Assembly (NCBI RefSeq): GCF_005845215.1
Contig: NZ_SPHO01000026.1
Span: forward strand, 1 to 64,000
Reading direction: 5' to 3'
Source of the DNA: Clostridium sp. 1001271st1 H5
Lineage (GTDB): Bacteria > Bacillota > Clostridia > Lachnospirales > Lachnospiraceae
DNA: 64,000 nucleotides
A program made the position numbers and the translations under genes. The notes below the pieces were generated by a model. The model ran no database searches. It was not told the origin of the DNA and saw only the letters and a list, made by a program, of their open reading frames with translations. Numbering within the stretch: the stretch's first letter is position 1; every line of letters starts with the position of its first letter. Shown here in pieces: positions 7,427-15,397 of the stretch.

Positions 7427-8305
7427 ATGGCAGATTATGTAATCAGAGCAACTGCGGCAGAAGGGCAAATCAGGGCCTTTGCCGCTACAACCAGGGACCT
7501 GGTGGAACAGGCCAGGATATCCCATAACACCAGCCCGGTGGCAACGGCCGCCCTGGGCAGGCTGCTGACCGCCGGGGTGATGATGGGCTGTGACATGAAG
7601 GGGGAAAATGACCTGCTCACCCTTAAGATACAGGGGGACGGTCCCATTGGCGGGCTGACCGTTACAGCGGATTCCAGGGGCAATGTAAAGGGATATGCAT
7701 TTAATCCCATGGTAATGCTTCCTCCCAATGAAAAGGGAAAGCTGGATGTGGGCGGAGCGCTGGGCGTAGGTGTATTAAGCGTCATCAAGGACATCGGGCT
7801 TAAGGAGCCGTATGTGGGGCAGACTATTCTGGTGACAGGAGAGATTGCGGAGGACCTGACATATTATTACGCCACCTCGGAACAGACACCGTCCTCCGTG
7901 GCGCTGGGTGTGCTGATGAATAAGGATAACACGGTGCGCCAGTCCGGCGGATTCATCATCCAGCTGATGCCGGGGGCTTCCGAGGATATCATAGGCAGAT
8001 TGGAGAACAAGCTGAAGGAGATATCCTCCATCACCACATTGCTGGATGTGGGGAACACACCGGAGATGATACTGGAATATGTGCTGGGCGAATTCGGCCT
8101 GGAAATCAGCGGAAGGCTGCCGGCTGTATTTTACTGCAACTGTACGAAGGAACGGGTGGAAAAGGCGTTAATCAGCGTGGGCAGAAAAGATATCGGGGAA
8201 ATGATAGAGGATGGCAAGCCCATTGAAGTGAACTGTCATTTTTGTAATAAGAATTATACGTTTTCCGTGGAAGAACTTAAGGACATGCTGGAAAAGGCCA
8301 GATAG
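7427..8305 (+). CDS. hslO: Hsp33 redox-regulated chaperone
   Basis: Cytosolic holdase activated by oxidation, 292 residues, the usual length. The C-terminal redox switch has all four zinc cysteines, as CNC and CHFC about 31 residues apart. The N-terminal domain shows the family sequence HNTSPVATAALGRLL and the LLTLKIQGDGPIGG strand. A GTG at 7418 would overlap the previous stop, but GAGGAG is better spaced for ATG 7427. It sits downstream of a methyltransferase and upstream of a bidirectional terminator. Confidence 0.95.
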   Translation: MADYVIRATAAEGQIRAFAATTRDLVEQARISHNTSPVATAALGRLLTAGVMMGCDMKGENDLLTLKIQGDGPIGGLTVTADSRGNVKGYAFNPMVMLPPNEKGKLDVGGALGVGVLSVIKDIGLKEPYVGQTILVTGEIAEDLTYYYATSEQTPSSVALGVLMNKDNTVRQSGGFIIQLMPGASEDIIGRLENKLKEISSITTLLDVGNTPEMILEYVLGEFGLEISGRLPAVFYCNCTKERVEKALISVGRKDIGEMIEDGKPIEVNCHFCNKNYTFSVEELKDMLEKAR

Positions 8306-8377
8306 GGCAGGATATATCACAGAGCCGCTGCAAAGCAGCATAGAGGTACAAATTATTAAAATATAAGGACATAACAA

Positions 8378-8405
8378 TAAAAGCCAGTCGCAGGACTGGC
8401 TTTTA
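8378..8405 (+). terminator. Terminator between hslO and the cold-shock gene
   Basis: AAAAGCCAGTC and GACTGGCTTTT form a perfect 11-bp stem with loop GCAG. A- and T-runs on the two sides let it act in both directions. Confidence 0.85.
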
Positions 8406-8493
8406 CTTGTAATCATTTGAAATCAGATATAACTTACTTCAACCTCTATCAGTGATGATATATGTTTGAAAAAGGTACACTGTTGTTCATTGA

Positions 8494-8691
8494 TTATAAT
8501 TTGGTTACGTTTGTAGCCTGAGGACCCTTAGCTCCGTTTACTACATCGAACTCAACTTCTGCGCCCTCATCTAAGGACTTGAAGCCATCCATGTTCAGAC
8601 CTGAGTAGTGAACGAATACATCGTTTCCCTGCTCGTCGGAAATAAATCCGTAACCCTTCTGGTTGTTGAACCACTTAACTGTACCTTTCAT
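8494..8691 (-). CDS. Cold-shock protein, CspA family
   Basis: A 65-residue single cold-shock domain that binds single-stranded RNA/DNA. RNP1 (KGYGFI) and RNP2 (VFVHYS) are intact, and the sequence starts MKGTVKWFNNQ. The longer open frame to 8817 is only upstream leader; GGAGG 6 bases before ATG 8691 decides the start. The leader is about 60 bases behind a near-consensus promoter, short for a cold-induced csp mRNA. Confidence 0.95.
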   Translation of the reverse strand: MKGTVKWFNNQKGYGFISDEQGNDVFVHYSGLNMDGFKSLDEGAEVEFDVVNGAKGPQATNVTKL

Positions 8692-8761
8692 TACGATACC
8701 TCCAAAAAATATAAAAAATAGAAAAATGTGATATGTTGCAAGCAATTTCGCAACTGTCCTA

Positions 8762-8790
8762 AGGATATCATAAATGTTGAAAAGTGTCAA
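8762..8790 (-). promoter_or_regulatory. Sigma-A promoter of the cold-shock gene
   Basis: On the minus strand a perfect TTGACA (complement of 8785-8790) and TATCCT (complement of 8762-8767) are separated by 17 bases. Confidence 0.75.
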
Positions 8791-8954
8791 ACGTTTTTGG
8801 TCATTAAGTATAAACAATTTATATAAACCTCAGATTCTGTTGTTCAAAGGTTAAAATATAAAGAAATACAGGCAGAAAGGTGAATTTTATGATATACTAT
8901 AGCATATTTCAATGCAGTACAGCATGCATATTATTGTGTAAAGAAGGGATTTGA

Positions 8955-9500
8955 ATGAAAATCTGTAATATATGGAACCATTTTTGTACCATCACCAGGC
9001 ACAGGAACCTGGTCAGGAAGCATTGCTTTCAGATTGGTCTGTACTGGCAGGGTCTGACCCATGACCTCTCCAAGTACAGCCCGGAAGAATTCTGGACCGG
9101 GGTTAGGTACTACCAGGGAGACCGCAGCCCCAATGCGGCTGAGCGGGAGACGGTAGGATATTCCAGGGCCTGGCTCCACCACAAGGGCAGGAATAAACAC
9201 CATTATGAGTATTGGATAGACATATCCAACCACAAGGAAGAGGGACTGGTGGGCAATAAGATGCCGCTGCGCTATGTGGCTGAGATGGTCTGCGACCGGA
9301 TTGCTGCCTGCGAGGTATATAAGGGCAAGGCTTATACCAGCGCCGCCCCGCTGGAGTATTACGAGTATACAAAGAATTACATCACCGTCCATCCCCGGAC
9401 CAGGGCGCTGTTGGAGAAGCTTCTCCATATGCTGAAGGACCAGGGGGAGGAAGCTACCTTTGCGTATCTGCGGAAACTTTTGAAAAAGGGAACGTATTAG
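8955..9500 (+). CDS. DUF5662 family protein
   Basis: A 181-residue soluble protein with the family's conserved features: HRNLVRKHCF, then LTHDLSKYSPEEFW, then WLHHKGRNKHHYEYW. The many His and Asp residues in these three blocks look like a metal-binding active site, but no activity is established to my knowledge. The ribosome site is weak (AAGGGA). A terminator follows at 9546, so it is likely expressed alone. Confidence 0.75.
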   Translation: MKICNIWNHFCTITRHRNLVRKHCFQIGLYWQGLTHDLSKYSPEEFWTGVRYYQGDRSPNAAERETVGYSRAWLHHKGRNKHHYEYWIDISNHKEEGLVGNKMPLRYVAEMVCDRIAACEVYKGKAYTSAAPLEYYEYTKNYITVHPRTRALLEKLLHMLKDQGEEATFAYLRKLLKKGTY

Positions 9501-9545
9501 GGATATTTGGGATAAGGATAGAAAAGGAAACAGGACATTGCAGAG

Positions 9546-9588
9546 GCCGCCTTCTGTCTGGTTGTATACCGGAGGAAGGCGGCTTTTT
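9546..9588 (+). terminator. Terminator of the DUF5662 gene
   Basis: GCCGCCTTC (9546-9554) pairs perfectly with GAAGGCGGC (9574-9582), followed by TTTTT. Confidence 0.8.
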
Positions 9589-9689
9589 GTACATGCTGGT
9601 GGTCTGTTTGAAATTGAACGTCTGTCTGGAATTGAACGTCTGTCTGAGATGAGGCGGAATATCCTCAGCCCGGCTGCGCCGGAAATAGG

Positions 9690-10472
9690 TCAGCCCGGCC
9701 GCCTGGAAAACAGCCGTCCCAGGAACAGGTGGCATATAAAGCCGCCCAGGACCATGGCTGCCAGGTACAGAAGATTTCCGGCGGCCGTACCGATGGTGAG
9801 GGCTATCTGGTGGAAGACAATCTGCCCGTTTGGATAATAGGGACTGATATAAAACATATCTGCGTTGCCGTAAGGATGGGAAGCAACATTGATGAGCGTG
9901 GCCATGCACACGCAGGCCAGGAACAGGGGAAGCATGGATGCAAAATCGCCGGGAGTCCTGCCTCCCAGGCCGGTCATGGCGCAGTACAGTCCGATGAAAA
10001 TGAGCATGAAATGCCACAGAAACCCATGGAGGGTCAAAAGCAGATAGGGGTGCATGAGACCGCTGGGTTCCGCCAGGGCCATGACGCCGCCCAAAAGGGC
10101 AAAATCCTGCATGAAGGTGCATATGCATTTTTCCGCACGGCGATGGCGGGGATGTCTGAACAGGGGAAGAACCAGGCACAGATACATGGGCACGCTGCAG
10201 AGCTGGAAGGGAAAAAACCACCAGTTGTATTGGCCCTGGCTGACGATAAAATATAGGAAGCCCTGCTTATACAGTTCACTGGCAGCTAAAAACAGGCCGC
10301 AGATGAACAGCACACGATGAGGGTGCAGGTGTCTGAATGACAGCCGCCGGGCCAGATAAACGGCAAACGGTATGCCTGCAGCGCAGAGCAGAATGTGAAA
10401 GGCAGAATATGGTTCAGGCGCCTGGATAGGCCATGCGGCAGCCTGTAGTAATGTTTTTATGAATGATAGCAT
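9690..10472 (-). CDS. YwaF / TIGR02206-like integral membrane protein
   Basis: A 260-residue membrane protein with six to seven hydrophobic segments. The block FQLCSVPMYLCLVLPLF and the following HGFLWHFMLIFIGLY are typical of the YwaF/TIGR02206 family. The charged loop HPRHRRAEK lies between segments. Function unknown. It is transcribed alone, convergent with DUF5662. Confidence 0.75.
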   Translation of the reverse strand: MLSFIKTLLQAAAWPIQAPEPYSAFHILLCAAGIPFAVYLARRLSFRHLHPHRVLFICGLFLAASELYKQGFLYFIVSQGQYNWWFFPFQLCSVPMYLCLVLPLFRHPRHRRAEKCICTFMQDFALLGGVMALAEPSGLMHPYLLLTLHGFLWHFMLIFIGLYCAMTGLGGRTPGDFASMLPLFLACVCMATLINVASHPYGNADMFYISPYYPNGQIVFHQIALTIGTAAGNLLYLAAMVLGGFICHLFLGRLFSRRPG

Positions 10473-10592
10473 AGCTGTGCCTCCTGACGGAACGATTATA
10501 CATCATATGCGGGAAGAATACCAGAATAAAATAGAAACCTGCGGGAATGCTAAGATAACGGTAAAATTAGTGGAAAGGCAGGAAAATAATAC

Positions 10593-11018
10593 ATGGGATT
10601 TATCATAGCATTGCTGTCAGGCGCCTTAATGAGCATACAGGGCGTATTTAACACGGAAGTGACAAAGCAGACCAGCGTCTGGGTGGCCGCTGGCTGGGTA
10701 CAGCTTACGGCCTTCATCACCTGTGTGGTTATATGGATGTTTACAGGCAGGGAGCCAGTGGCCGGCATTATACAGGTGACGCCCAAATATGTGCTTGTGG
10801 GCGGTATCATGGGAGCCCTTATCACTTACACAGTCATCCGGAGCATGGGAAGCCTGGGACCGGCCAAGGCAGCCCTTCTGATTGTGGTGTCGCAGATTAT
10901 TATTGCGTACGCCATCGAACTGTTTGGACTGTTCGGCGTGGAGAAGGCGCCCTTTGCATGGAATAAGATGATTGGGGCAGCCATTGCCATAGGCGGAATT
11001 GTGATTTTTGAAAGATAA
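10593..11018 (+). CDS. YdcZ (DUF606)-like DMT-superfamily transporter
   Basis: A 141-residue protein with four to five transmembrane helices and almost no loops. The start GFIIALLSGALMSIQGVFN and the segment VGGIMGALITYTVIRSMGSL match YdcZ/DUF606 proteins, half-size members of the drug/metabolite transporter superfamily that work as dimers. It is a single gene with no partner copy nearby, so a homodimer is likely. The substrate is unknown. Confidence 0.8.
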   Translation: MGFIIALLSGALMSIQGVFNTEVTKQTSVWVAAGWVQLTAFITCVVIWMFTGREPVAGIIQVTPKYVLVGGIMGALITYTVIRSMGSLGPAKAALLIVVSQIIIAYAIELFGLFGVEKAPFAWNKMIGAAIAIGGIVIFER

Positions 11019-11115
11019 AATTTGGAAATTTATGCTTGTATTTGCAGGGGGTTTCCGATAGAATAGGAGTATCAGGCTGGGACGGTGCTCTCTGGAAGGA
11101 GGGATACCGCCCAAG

Positions 11116-11871
11116 ATGAAACTTACATCTTTCAAAGCAATGAAACTGGCAGTGATTGTCATATGTATGTTGGCTGCAGGCATATGCTATAGCTGCAGTG
11201 TGAAGAACCGGGACAGTGGGCCGGATAACATGGTCATGGCATTGGAGCCTGACAGTGGTCCTGCTGCCGGGGAATACGCGGGCATTGAAAGCCCGCAGTA
11301 CATGGATGGGCCCGAAGGCGGGGATGACGCTTTATCCGCCGGTGCGGATGGAGAACATTTGCCGGGGCAGGAAGATATACCTCTGGTGTATATCCACGTA
11401 TGCGGCCTGGTGTGTACGCCGGGCGTGTACGGTCTGCCCGCAGGCAGCCGGGTATATGAGGCCATTGAGGCAGCGGGAGGATTCTCAGAAGCAGCGGCGC
11501 CGGATTATCTGAATCTGGCCCAGGAGTTGGAGGACGGCATGAAGATACAGGTGCCGGACCGTGAACAGGCAGAGGAATGGAAGGCCCAGGGGCTGAACCA
11601 GCCCGGCGTGTCCGCAGGCGGTATGCCGGCCGGCGTTTTGGTGTCCGGCAGCGCAGGGAATGGCAATGGCGGCTCTAAAGCCAGGATAAATCTTAACACG
11701 GCTTCCAGGGAGGAACTGATGACCCTGAGAGGAATCGGGGAATCCAGGGCAGAGGACATCATACATTACCGCGAAGAATTCGGCGGATTTAAGTCCATTG
11801 AGGATATCATGAATGTATCCGGCATCAAGGATGCTGCATTTGAGAAGATTAAGGACAGTATTACAGTGTAA
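11116..11871 (+). CDS. ComEA-like protein (SLBB plus helix-hairpin-helix)
   Basis: A 251-residue exported DNA-binding protein. Residues 9-27 are a membrane anchor or signal; the following GICYSC resembles but does not fully match a lipobox. An acidic linker leads to an SLBB domain near 88-150 (VYIHVCGLVCTPGVY). The C-terminal 65 residues are two helix-hairpin-helix motifs (INLNTASREELMTLRGIGES and GIKDAAFEKI). ComEA binds incoming DNA during transformation. comEC is not in the window, so competence cannot be concluded. Confidence 0.85.
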   Translation: MKLTSFKAMKLAVIVICMLAAGICYSCSVKNRDSGPDNMVMALEPDSGPAAGEYAGIESPQYMDGPEGGDDALSAGADGEHLPGQEDIPLVYIHVCGLVCTPGVYGLPAGSRVYEAIEAAGGFSEAAAPDYLNLAQELEDGMKIQVPDREQAEEWKAQGLNQPGVSAGGMPAGVLVSGSAGNGNGGSKARINLNTASREELMTLRGIGESRAEDIIHYREEFGGFKSIEDIMNVSGIKDAAFEKIKDSITV

Positions 11872-11880
11872 ATGACGGCA

Positions 11881-11912
11881 GGCGGCCTTGGTTATCAGGC
11901 CGCCGTTTAATA
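11881..11912 (+). terminator. Hairpin after the ComEA-like gene
   Basis: GGCGGCCT and AGGCCGCC pair perfectly around TGGTTATC. The tail GTTTAATAAT is a weak T-run, so partial termination is likely. Confidence 0.5.
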
Positions 11913-11932
11913 ATAGATAAGGGGAATGGAAC

Positions 11933-12640
11933 ATGGCAAGAGTATTAGTGGTTGACGATGAAAAATTAATTGTGAAGGGAATCCGCTTCAGCCTGGAACA
12001 GGACGGGATGGAAGTGGACTGTGCATATGACGGCGAGGAGGCCATAGAACTGGCAAAAAAGACAGAGTACGATATCGTGCTTCTGGACGTGATGCTGCCC
12101 AAGTACGACGGCTATGAGGTGTGCCAGGCCATACGTGAATTTTCAGATATGCCTATTATTATGCTGACGGCCAAGGGCGGCGACATGGATAAGATTCTGG
12201 GACTGGAATACGGCGCTGATGATTATATCAGCAAGCCCTTCAACATATTGGAGGTCAAGGCCAGAATCAAGGCCATTATACGGAGAAGCTCCAAGAGCAA
12301 ACGTCAGAAGCGGGAGGAGCCTGAGTCCGGCGTCATTGGCGCAGGGGACCTTAAGATGGACACAGAGAGCCGCAGGGTGTTTATCGGCGAACGGGAAATC
12401 AATCTCACGGCCAAGGAATTCGACCTGCTGGAGCTGCTGGTGCGCAACCCCAATAAGGTATACAGCAGGGAGGCCCTTCTGACCTATGTGTGGGGAAATA
12501 AGGCCATGGACAGCGGAGATGTGCGTACCGTGGATGTCCATGTGAGAAGACTGCGTGAGAAAATCGAACCCAGTCCCAGCGACCCAAGGTATGTACATAC
12601 GAAGTGGGGCGTTGGATACTATTTCAGGGTAAAGGCATAA
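11933..12640 (+). CDS. OmpR/PhoB-family response regulator (orphan)
   Basis: A 235-residue DNA-binding response regulator. The receiver domain has the acidic pair VVDDE, phospho-acceptor Asp in LLDVMLPKYDG, Thr in MLTAK and Lys in SKPF. The C-terminal winged helix (residues 135-235) includes LTAKEFDLLELL and DVHVRRLREKIE and ends YHTKWGVGYYF-like. Length is normal. No histidine kinase lies next to it: a GNAT and rlmH follow. It resembles WalR/YycF-type regulators, but the target is unknown. Confidence 0.9.
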   Translation: MARVLVVDDEKLIVKGIRFSLEQDGMEVDCAYDGEEAIELAKKTEYDIVLLDVMLPKYDGYEVCQAIREFSDMPIIMLTAKGGDMDKILGLEYGADDYISKPFNILEVKARIKAIIRRSSKSKRQKREEPESGVIGAGDLKMDTESRRVFIGEREINLTAKEFDLLELLVRNPNKVYSREALLTYVWGNKAMDSGDVRTVDVHVRRLREKIEPSPSDPRYVHTKWGVGYYFRVKA

Positions 12641-12672
12641 GGACTGCGAAGGACACGAAAAGAGGACAGAAG

Positions 12673-13164
12673 ATGGATGGTATTACCATAAGGACAGCGG
12701 TACCGGCTGATTTGGATGCAGTGGTACAGGTGGAGGCAGCCTGCTTTCCGGCAGCAGAGGCAGCAGACAGGAAAAGTCTGAAGGAGCGGCTGGATGCATT
12801 TCCCCAGAGTTTTTTTGTGGCGGAGGACGGAAACAGAATCATTGGGTTCATCAATGGCGCTGTCACAAATGAGAGAACCATTGGGGACGAGATGTTTGAG
12901 GATATCTCGCTCCATGAGCCGGAGGGGGCCTATCAGAGCATATTCGGCCTGGATGTGGTTGAGGAATACCGGCACCGGGGCGTTGCTTCCCGTCTGATGA
13001 AGGCCATGATTGAACAGGCCAGGAACCAGGGCCGCAGGGGGCTGATACTTACCTGTAAGGACAGACTGATTGGCTACTATGAAACGTTCGGCTATGTGAA
13101 TACGGGTCTTTCCAAATCCGTTCACGGCGGAGCTGTGTGGTACGATATGATACTGGAGTTTTAA
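12673..13164 (+). CDS. GNAT-family N-acetyltransferase
   Basis: A 163-residue acetyl-CoA-dependent acyltransferase. Motif A is the Arg/Gly pyrophosphate loop YRHRGVASRLM, and the C-terminal GYYETFGYV strand is typical of small-molecule or arylalkylamine-type GNATs. The frame opens at 12604 inside the regulator gene, but AGAGGA lies just before ATG 12673. It is 3 bases upstream of rlmH and about 30 after the regulator, so one transcript is likely. The substrate is unknown. Confidence 0.85.
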   Translation: MDGITIRTAVPADLDAVVQVEAACFPAAEAADRKSLKERLDAFPQSFFVAEDGNRIIGFINGAVTNERTIGDEMFEDISLHEPEGAYQSIFGLDVVEEYRHRGVASRLMKAMIEQARNQGRRGLILTCKDRLIGYYETFGYVNTGLSKSVHGGAVWYDMILEF

Positions 13165-13167
13165 CAG

Positions 13168-13647
13168 ATGAAGATTACCCTTGTTACGGTTGGAAAGATT
13201 AAGGAACGGTATTTTGAGGATGCTATCAGGGAGTATGCCAAGCGCCTGAGCCGCTACTGCAGGCTGGACATCATCCAGGTGGCGGATGAGAAGACGCCGG
13301 ACGGGGCCGGTGAGGCCATTGAGAGGCAAATCAAGGAAAAGGAAGGACAGCGCATCCTTTCTAACATAAAAGACGGGGCTTACGTCATTGCCCTGGCCAT
13401 TGAAGGGAAGATGCTGGCCAGCGAGGAACTGGCCGGCCGGATTCAAAGGCTGGGAGTGGATGGCATAGGCCATATTGTGTTTGTCATAGGAGGTTCTCTG
13501 GGCCTGTCGGAGGACGTTATGAAGCGGGCGGACTATGCCCTGAGTTTTTCTAAGATGACATTTCCTCATCAGCTGATGCGTGTGGTGCTTTTGGAGCAGA
13601 TTTACAGGAGTTACAGGATTATTTCCGGGGAACCGTATCACAAGTAG
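13168..13647 (+). CDS. rlmH: 23S rRNA (pseudouridine-1915 N3)-methyltransferase RlmH
   Basis: A 159-residue SPOUT methyltransferase that acts on assembled 70S ribosomes at helix 69. The trefoil-knot SAM site is visible as FVIGGSLGLSE, followed by the conserved LSFSKMTFPHQLMRVVLLEQ block and the C-terminal ISGEPYHK. The start MKITLVTVGKIKERY and the length are exact for the family. Confidence 0.97.
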   Translation: MKITLVTVGKIKERYFEDAIREYAKRLSRYCRLDIIQVADEKTPDGAGEAIERQIKEKEGQRILSNIKDGAYVIALAIEGKMLASEELAGRIQRLGVDGIGHIVFVIGGSLGLSEDVMKRADYALSFSKMTFPHQLMRVVLLEQIYRSYRIISGEPYHK

Positions 13648-13686
13648 CGGGGAGAAGGATGATTGTGAGAATTAGGAATGGTGGCC

Positions 13687-13715
13687 TTGATTTAGGGGAG
13701 TGAATATCTTATAAT
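13687..13715 (+). promoter_or_regulatory. Sigma-A promoter before the Rpn pseudogene
   Basis: TTGATT (13687-13692) and a perfect TATAAT (13710-13715) separated by 17 bases, so the decayed nuclease gene is probably still transcribed. Confidence 0.6.
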
Positions 13716-13784
13716 TAGGGTAGGAAGTAACGTTGTGGATGTACTTATGAGATGAAACAAGCTAAAATTACACAGGAGAAATAC

Positions 13785-14579
13785 ATGGGAAATATAAAAA
13801 CAGATTGGGATGAACTGGGCATATCAAATGATTTCCTGTTTGGAAAGATTATGAGGAATCCAGAGCTGTGCAAGGAACTGCTGCAAAGAATCCTGCCGGA
13901 GTTGGAGATAGACCGTATCGAATACCCGGAGACACAAAAAAGCATAAAGCCGGATGTGGACGCCAGAAGCGTGAGACTGGATGTATATGTGTAGGATGGT
14001 AAAAATACAGTCTATGATATAGAAATGCGGGTGGCGGATACAAAAGAACTGCCAAAGAGAAGCAGATACTATCAGAGCATGATTGATTTACAGTTGATTG
14101 ATAAAGGGCAGTCTTATAAAAAGCTGAATCAGAGTTATATTATATTTATATGTCCATTTGATTTGTATGGAAAGGGGAGACATATCTATACATTTGAGAA
14201 TGTGTGTAAAGAAGATACCAGCATTAGCCTTAAGGATGGGACAACAAAGATTTTCCTGAATGCAAAGGGGGAGATGGATGATGTCAGCAAGGAATTGAAG
14301 GCATTTCTGGATTATGCAGTAGGTAGGAAGTCGGATGATGTCTTTGTAAGGAAACTGGAGGAAGCAGTAGAGGAAGCCAAGCGGAATCGAGAATGGAGGC
14401 ATGAATATATGACGTTGTTAATGCGTGACCAGGAGAATGTGGAAAAAGGTAAGATTTATGGTGCAATTACAACTTATAGAGAACTGGATTTATCTGAAGA
14501 TGAGATATTAAAGAAGTTAGAGATAAGATTTCAGTTAACAGAGAAAGAAGCAAACGAGTATTTGCAGAATGCAGAGTAA
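13785..14579 (+). pseudogene. Rpn-family PD-(D/E)XK nuclease, interrupted by an amber codon
   Basis: The frame matches Rpn/PDDEXK-type 'transposase' proteins: NDFLFGKIMRNPELCKELL, RLDVYV, DIEM, then RSRYYQSMIDLQLIDKG and a C-terminal helical region. Rpn proteins are DNA endonucleases once thought to be transposases. An in-frame TAG at 13992-13994 cuts the core between the catalytic Asp strand (RLDVYV) and the Glu strand (DIEM). No frameshift is present: both halves share one frame. The usual Gln after the catalytic Glu (IEMQ) is Arg here (CGG). A start at 14025 would give a 184-residue C-terminal piece without the first catalytic residue. Inactive unless the amber codon is read through. Confidence 0.8.
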
Positions 14580-14621
14580 GTTTGCATTAGAAGAAATTAG
14601 TATTGTAAGAGAAATGAAAAC

Positions 14622-14688
14622 AAGCAGTTATTATAAATATAATAAGGGAATCCCAGGCTGATAATTATAGTTGGCCTGGGATTTTTTT
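14622..14688 (+). terminator. Terminator, copy 1 of a direct repeat
   Basis: AATCCCAGGC ... GGCCTGGGATTTTTTTG forms a stem with a strong T-run after the Rpn gene. The whole 67-base block, beginning AAGCAGT, recurs with few changes at 15174-15240. Confidence 0.75.
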
Positions 14689-14785
14689 GTGGAAAGGAGG
14701 ATAGAGGAAATTTGATAATCATCAAGAAGGGACGTGATATAGGAATGAATTTCTAATTTCAAAATAATCTGAGGAGGATACCAAC

Positions 14786-15001
14786 GTGGAAAAAGATTTA
14801 AAAATGTACATAGCAGATGAGTTCATGAAGCTGAATACAGTAGAGGAACAGAGAGAATTCATTGAAAATCTGCGCTTTCTTATGATGGCGGATGATAATG
14901 ATGATATTATTAATTTCTTGTCAGAGAAGGAGGATGTACCCCAAAAGGGTATGTCCTCTATTTTAAAGCCCAATACTATCAATATTGAATTTTGTATTTA
15001 A
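14786..15001 (+). CDS. Hypothetical 71-aa protein, possible antitoxin
   Basis: GAGGAGG lies 10 bases before a GTG start. The product is acidic and helical (MYIADEFMKLNTVEEQREFI) with no recognised family. It stops 12 bases before a Doc-toxin remnant, the spacing of an antitoxin-toxin pair, which is the only reason to suspect an antitoxin. The last residues after EKEDVPQ look unlike the first part and may come from a deletion or fusion. Confidence 0.5.
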   Translation: MEKDLKMYIADEFMKLNTVEEQREFIENLRFLMMADDNDDIINFLSEKEDVPQKGMSSILKPNTINIEFCI

Positions 15002-15013
15002 AAATAGGGTGAA

Positions 15014-15163
15014 ATGGCATACAGTGGATTTGGGGAGATAGAAGTTTATCCTACGGTGGAAGAAAAAGCCGCCAGGATTGCTTTAGGATTAGGCGTGGCA
15101 GATGGCAGTATTGGTTATGATGAAATATTAGATTGGATTATAAGTCATAAAATAATGGAATAG
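15014..15163 (+). pseudogene. Doc-family toxin remnant with core deleted
   Basis: A 49-codon frame with AGGGTGA before the ATG. Residues 10-22 (EVYPTVEEKAARI) match the segment before the active site of death-on-curing toxins, and the end (GVADGSIGYDEILDWIISHK) matches their C-terminal helix. The HPFxDGNKR core that should lie between is absent, as are the first 40 or so residues. Intact Doc is about 125 residues. This is an in-frame internal deletion, so the product cannot be an active kinase toxin. Confidence 0.6.
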
Positions 15164-15173
15164 AATTAAGAAT

Positions 15174-15240
15174 AAGCAGATATTATAAACATAGTAAGGG
15201 AATCCTGGGTTGACGATTATAGTTGGCCTGGGATTTTTGG
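15174..15240 (+). terminator. Terminator, copy 2 of the direct repeat
   Basis: AATCCTGGGT ... GGCCTGGGATTTTT, a near copy of 14622-14688. It follows the Doc remnant. The pair flanks the whole antitoxin/toxin remnant. Confidence 0.7.
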
Positions 15241-15397
15241 TATGGGATTTTTTTGTGATAAGGACATCCTGTATGATTGGCAGAATGAGATAATGGAATT
15301 CATGGAAAAAATTCCCAATAGTTACCAATGCGTTACAATTAAGTGGACGATTTTGCAGATAAGTGTTAAAATGAAACAAAAAAGGGGGAATGTACAT

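Noticed and set aside
9610..9650. Short tandem copy of ATTGAACGTCTGTCTG
   Set aside because: Two copies only, in a gap between convergent genes; no sign of a functional element.
9729..10256. Plus-strand frame opposite the YwaF-like membrane protein
   Set aside because: Polar, without ribosome site, and opposite a protein with clear membrane helices.
12619..13641. Minus-strand frame of 340 codons opposite the GNAT and rlmH genes
   Set aside because: The two plus-strand genes are certain, and the antisense product has no recognisable motif.
14025..14579. 184-codon frame as an independent gene
   Set aside because: It is in the same frame as the upstream piece, lacks a ribosome site at 14025 and starts in the middle of the nuclease core; it is the distal part of the Rpn pseudogene.
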